This document shows positions 63,355 to 64,000 of a DNA stretch of 64,000 nucleotides, in pieces. The position numbers and the translations under genes were made by a program. The notes beneath the pieces are model-generated. The model had not been told where the DNA came from, did no database searches, and saw only the letters and a list, made by a program, of their open reading frames with translations. Location: NCBI GenBank assembly GCA_910575075.1, contig CAJTCY010000020.1, positions 1 through 64,000 of the forward strand. The letters run 5' to 3'. Within the stretch, counting starts at the first letter, position 1. Every line of letters starts with the position of its first letter. The stretch comes from Lachnospiraceae bacterium. GTDB taxonomy: Bacteria > Bacillota > Clostridia > Lachnospirales > Lachnospiraceae.

Positions 63355-64000
63355 TTGAACATTAAAAAAGTGGATGACAAGCCTATGGTAATCCACACAA
63401 AGGAAAAGCCCAAACTTCATGTAAAGGGAACGCCGGAAACAAAAATTAAGGGCAGGAATGTCCTTACCGTCCAACATGGTCCGAAGATTGCCGGAACTGC
63501 GGCAGGAAAAAGCGAGGCATGGAGCGGAAAGATAAAGCTAAAAAAGAGTTCCGTCCACGTTACGGATAAAAGAAAGACAGGGCGGATGGGAACGTCTTCT
63601 GACGGCATGGAGCATAAGGGCAGAAATGCAGACACAAACACACAGGGCAGACAGGGGAAAGAGCAGGAAGTCCGGCAGTCCGTGAACCGTGAAAACCGTA
63701 TGTATGCCCAGTACCGTAAGACAAAAGCGGAAAAAGAGGCAGCAATCAAAAAGAAACCCGCCGTGCCTGCTGCTGTTGTTTCAGTTGCGGCAAGGAACGC
63801 ACTGGATGAAATGGAAGGCGGCAGTGAAGTCCATGACGCATATATGGCGGCTGGCACACTTGCAAAGCCTGCCACAAGCGCCGCTGATGCAGGCAGGAAT
63901 CTTTACCGTTCAAAAGCTGCCAGGGAGAAACAGCAGAAGATCAAGAAAAAACAGTCCGGAAGCCGTATCAGGGAAAAGGCGGTAAAGGAAAGTGCGGTAA
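63355..64000 (+). CDS. CD1107/CD1108-like ICE protein, 5' part
   Basis: TTG 63355 follows GGGAGGTGAG; the frame runs off the window after 215 codons. The part seen is basic and low-complexity, rich in Lys, Gly and Ala (MNIKKVDDKPMVIHTKEKPK … KSAAREKQQKIKKKQSG), with no membrane segment. In this ICE type the gene after virB4 is usually a large protein with a C-terminal cell-wall hydrolase (lysozyme/NlpC-P60). That part would lie outside the window. Confidence 0.6.
   Translation, partial: MNIKKVDDKPMVIHTKEKPKLHVKGTPETKIKGRNVLTVQHGPKIAGTAAGKSEAWSGKIKLKKSSVHVTDKRKTGRMGTSSDGMEHKGRNADTNTQGRQGKEQEVRQSVNRENRMYAQYRKTKAEKEAAIKKKPAVPAAVVSVAARNALDEMEGGSEVHDAYMAAGTLAKPATSAADAGRNLYRSKAAREKQQKIKKKQSGSRIREKAVKESAV

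Larger units (their letters stand above)
33820..64000 (+). mobile_element. Integrative and conjugative element, left and central part
   Basis: It begins where the lipoprotein reductase gene is cut and runs beyond the window. It holds relaxosome (MobC, MOBP relaxase), coupling protein (VirD4), mating-channel genes (Maff2, VirB6, PrgI, VirB4), PcfB, ParM/ParR-like genes, a sortase-anchored adhesin and many small accessory genes, nearly all on the plus strand with tight spacing. This is the Firmicutes ICE type with MOBP relaxase and PrgI/VirB4 channel. No integrase is in the part seen, so it should be near the right end outside the window. Confidence 0.8.

Noticed and set aside
33820-64000. Tn916-type element
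   Set aside because: The gene set (MOBP relaxase, PrgI, Maff2, PcfB, VirB4) does not fit the Tn916 module with its FtsK-like and MobT genes.

Overview
The window looks like chromosome of a gut-type Clostridia, most probably a Lachnospiraceae member. This is inferred from strong AGGAGG ribosome sites, TTG/GTG starts, an LPxTG surface protein, a PrgI/VirB4/Maff2 conjugation module and a dehydratase-activase operon. No rRNA or tRNA gene was seen.

Region 1 (1-23.9 kb) is a patchwork island of defence-like genes and decayed mobile DNA. It holds two class III nucleotide-cyclase-like genes (one frameshifted), a truncated OLD-like ATPase, a VapD-type ribonuclease with a frameshifted partner, a TIR protein, an HNH nuclease, and a restriction-modification locus of two large N6-adenine methyltransferases facing a PLD-type nuclease. 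A TetR/MFS efflux pair with a consensus promoter follows. Remnants of IS66, IS3, a phage lysin and three large serine recombinases (one intact) lie between them. The C-terminal part of one recombinase (about 5.0 kb) and the N-terminal part of another of the same kind (23.5 kb) bracket most of the island.

Region 2 (23.98-33.85 kb) is a metabolic locus. A divergent LysR regulator faces an operon of two 2-hydroxyacyl-CoA-dehydratase/double-cubane-type proteins, a membrane polyferredoxin, the ATP-driven activase and a CcdA-like thiol membrane protein. The first dehydratase-like protein has lost nearly all the cysteines its partner keeps. The same 67-bp promoter layout (ATAC-N7-GTAT box, then -35 and -10 at identical spacing) occurs again before a second gene set with a small protein, a deleted hydrolase, an aldo/keto reductase, an acetyltransferase and a second reductase-like lipoprotein gene.

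Region 3 (about 33.82 kb to the window end) is the left and central part of an integrative conjugative element that has cut the lipoprotein reductase gene. In order it carries small accessory genes, a ParM/ParR-like pair, a lipoprotein, a 1790-residue thioester/Cna-B LPxTG adhesin, two DUF5688 proteins, a RadC-type protein, a DUF3991/TOPRIM protein, a candidate oriT, MobC, a MOBP relaxase, PcfB, VirD4, Maff2, VirB6, PrgI, VirB4 and the start of a further transfer protein. The VirD4 gene is split by a 2.5-kb group II intron just after its Walker B motif.
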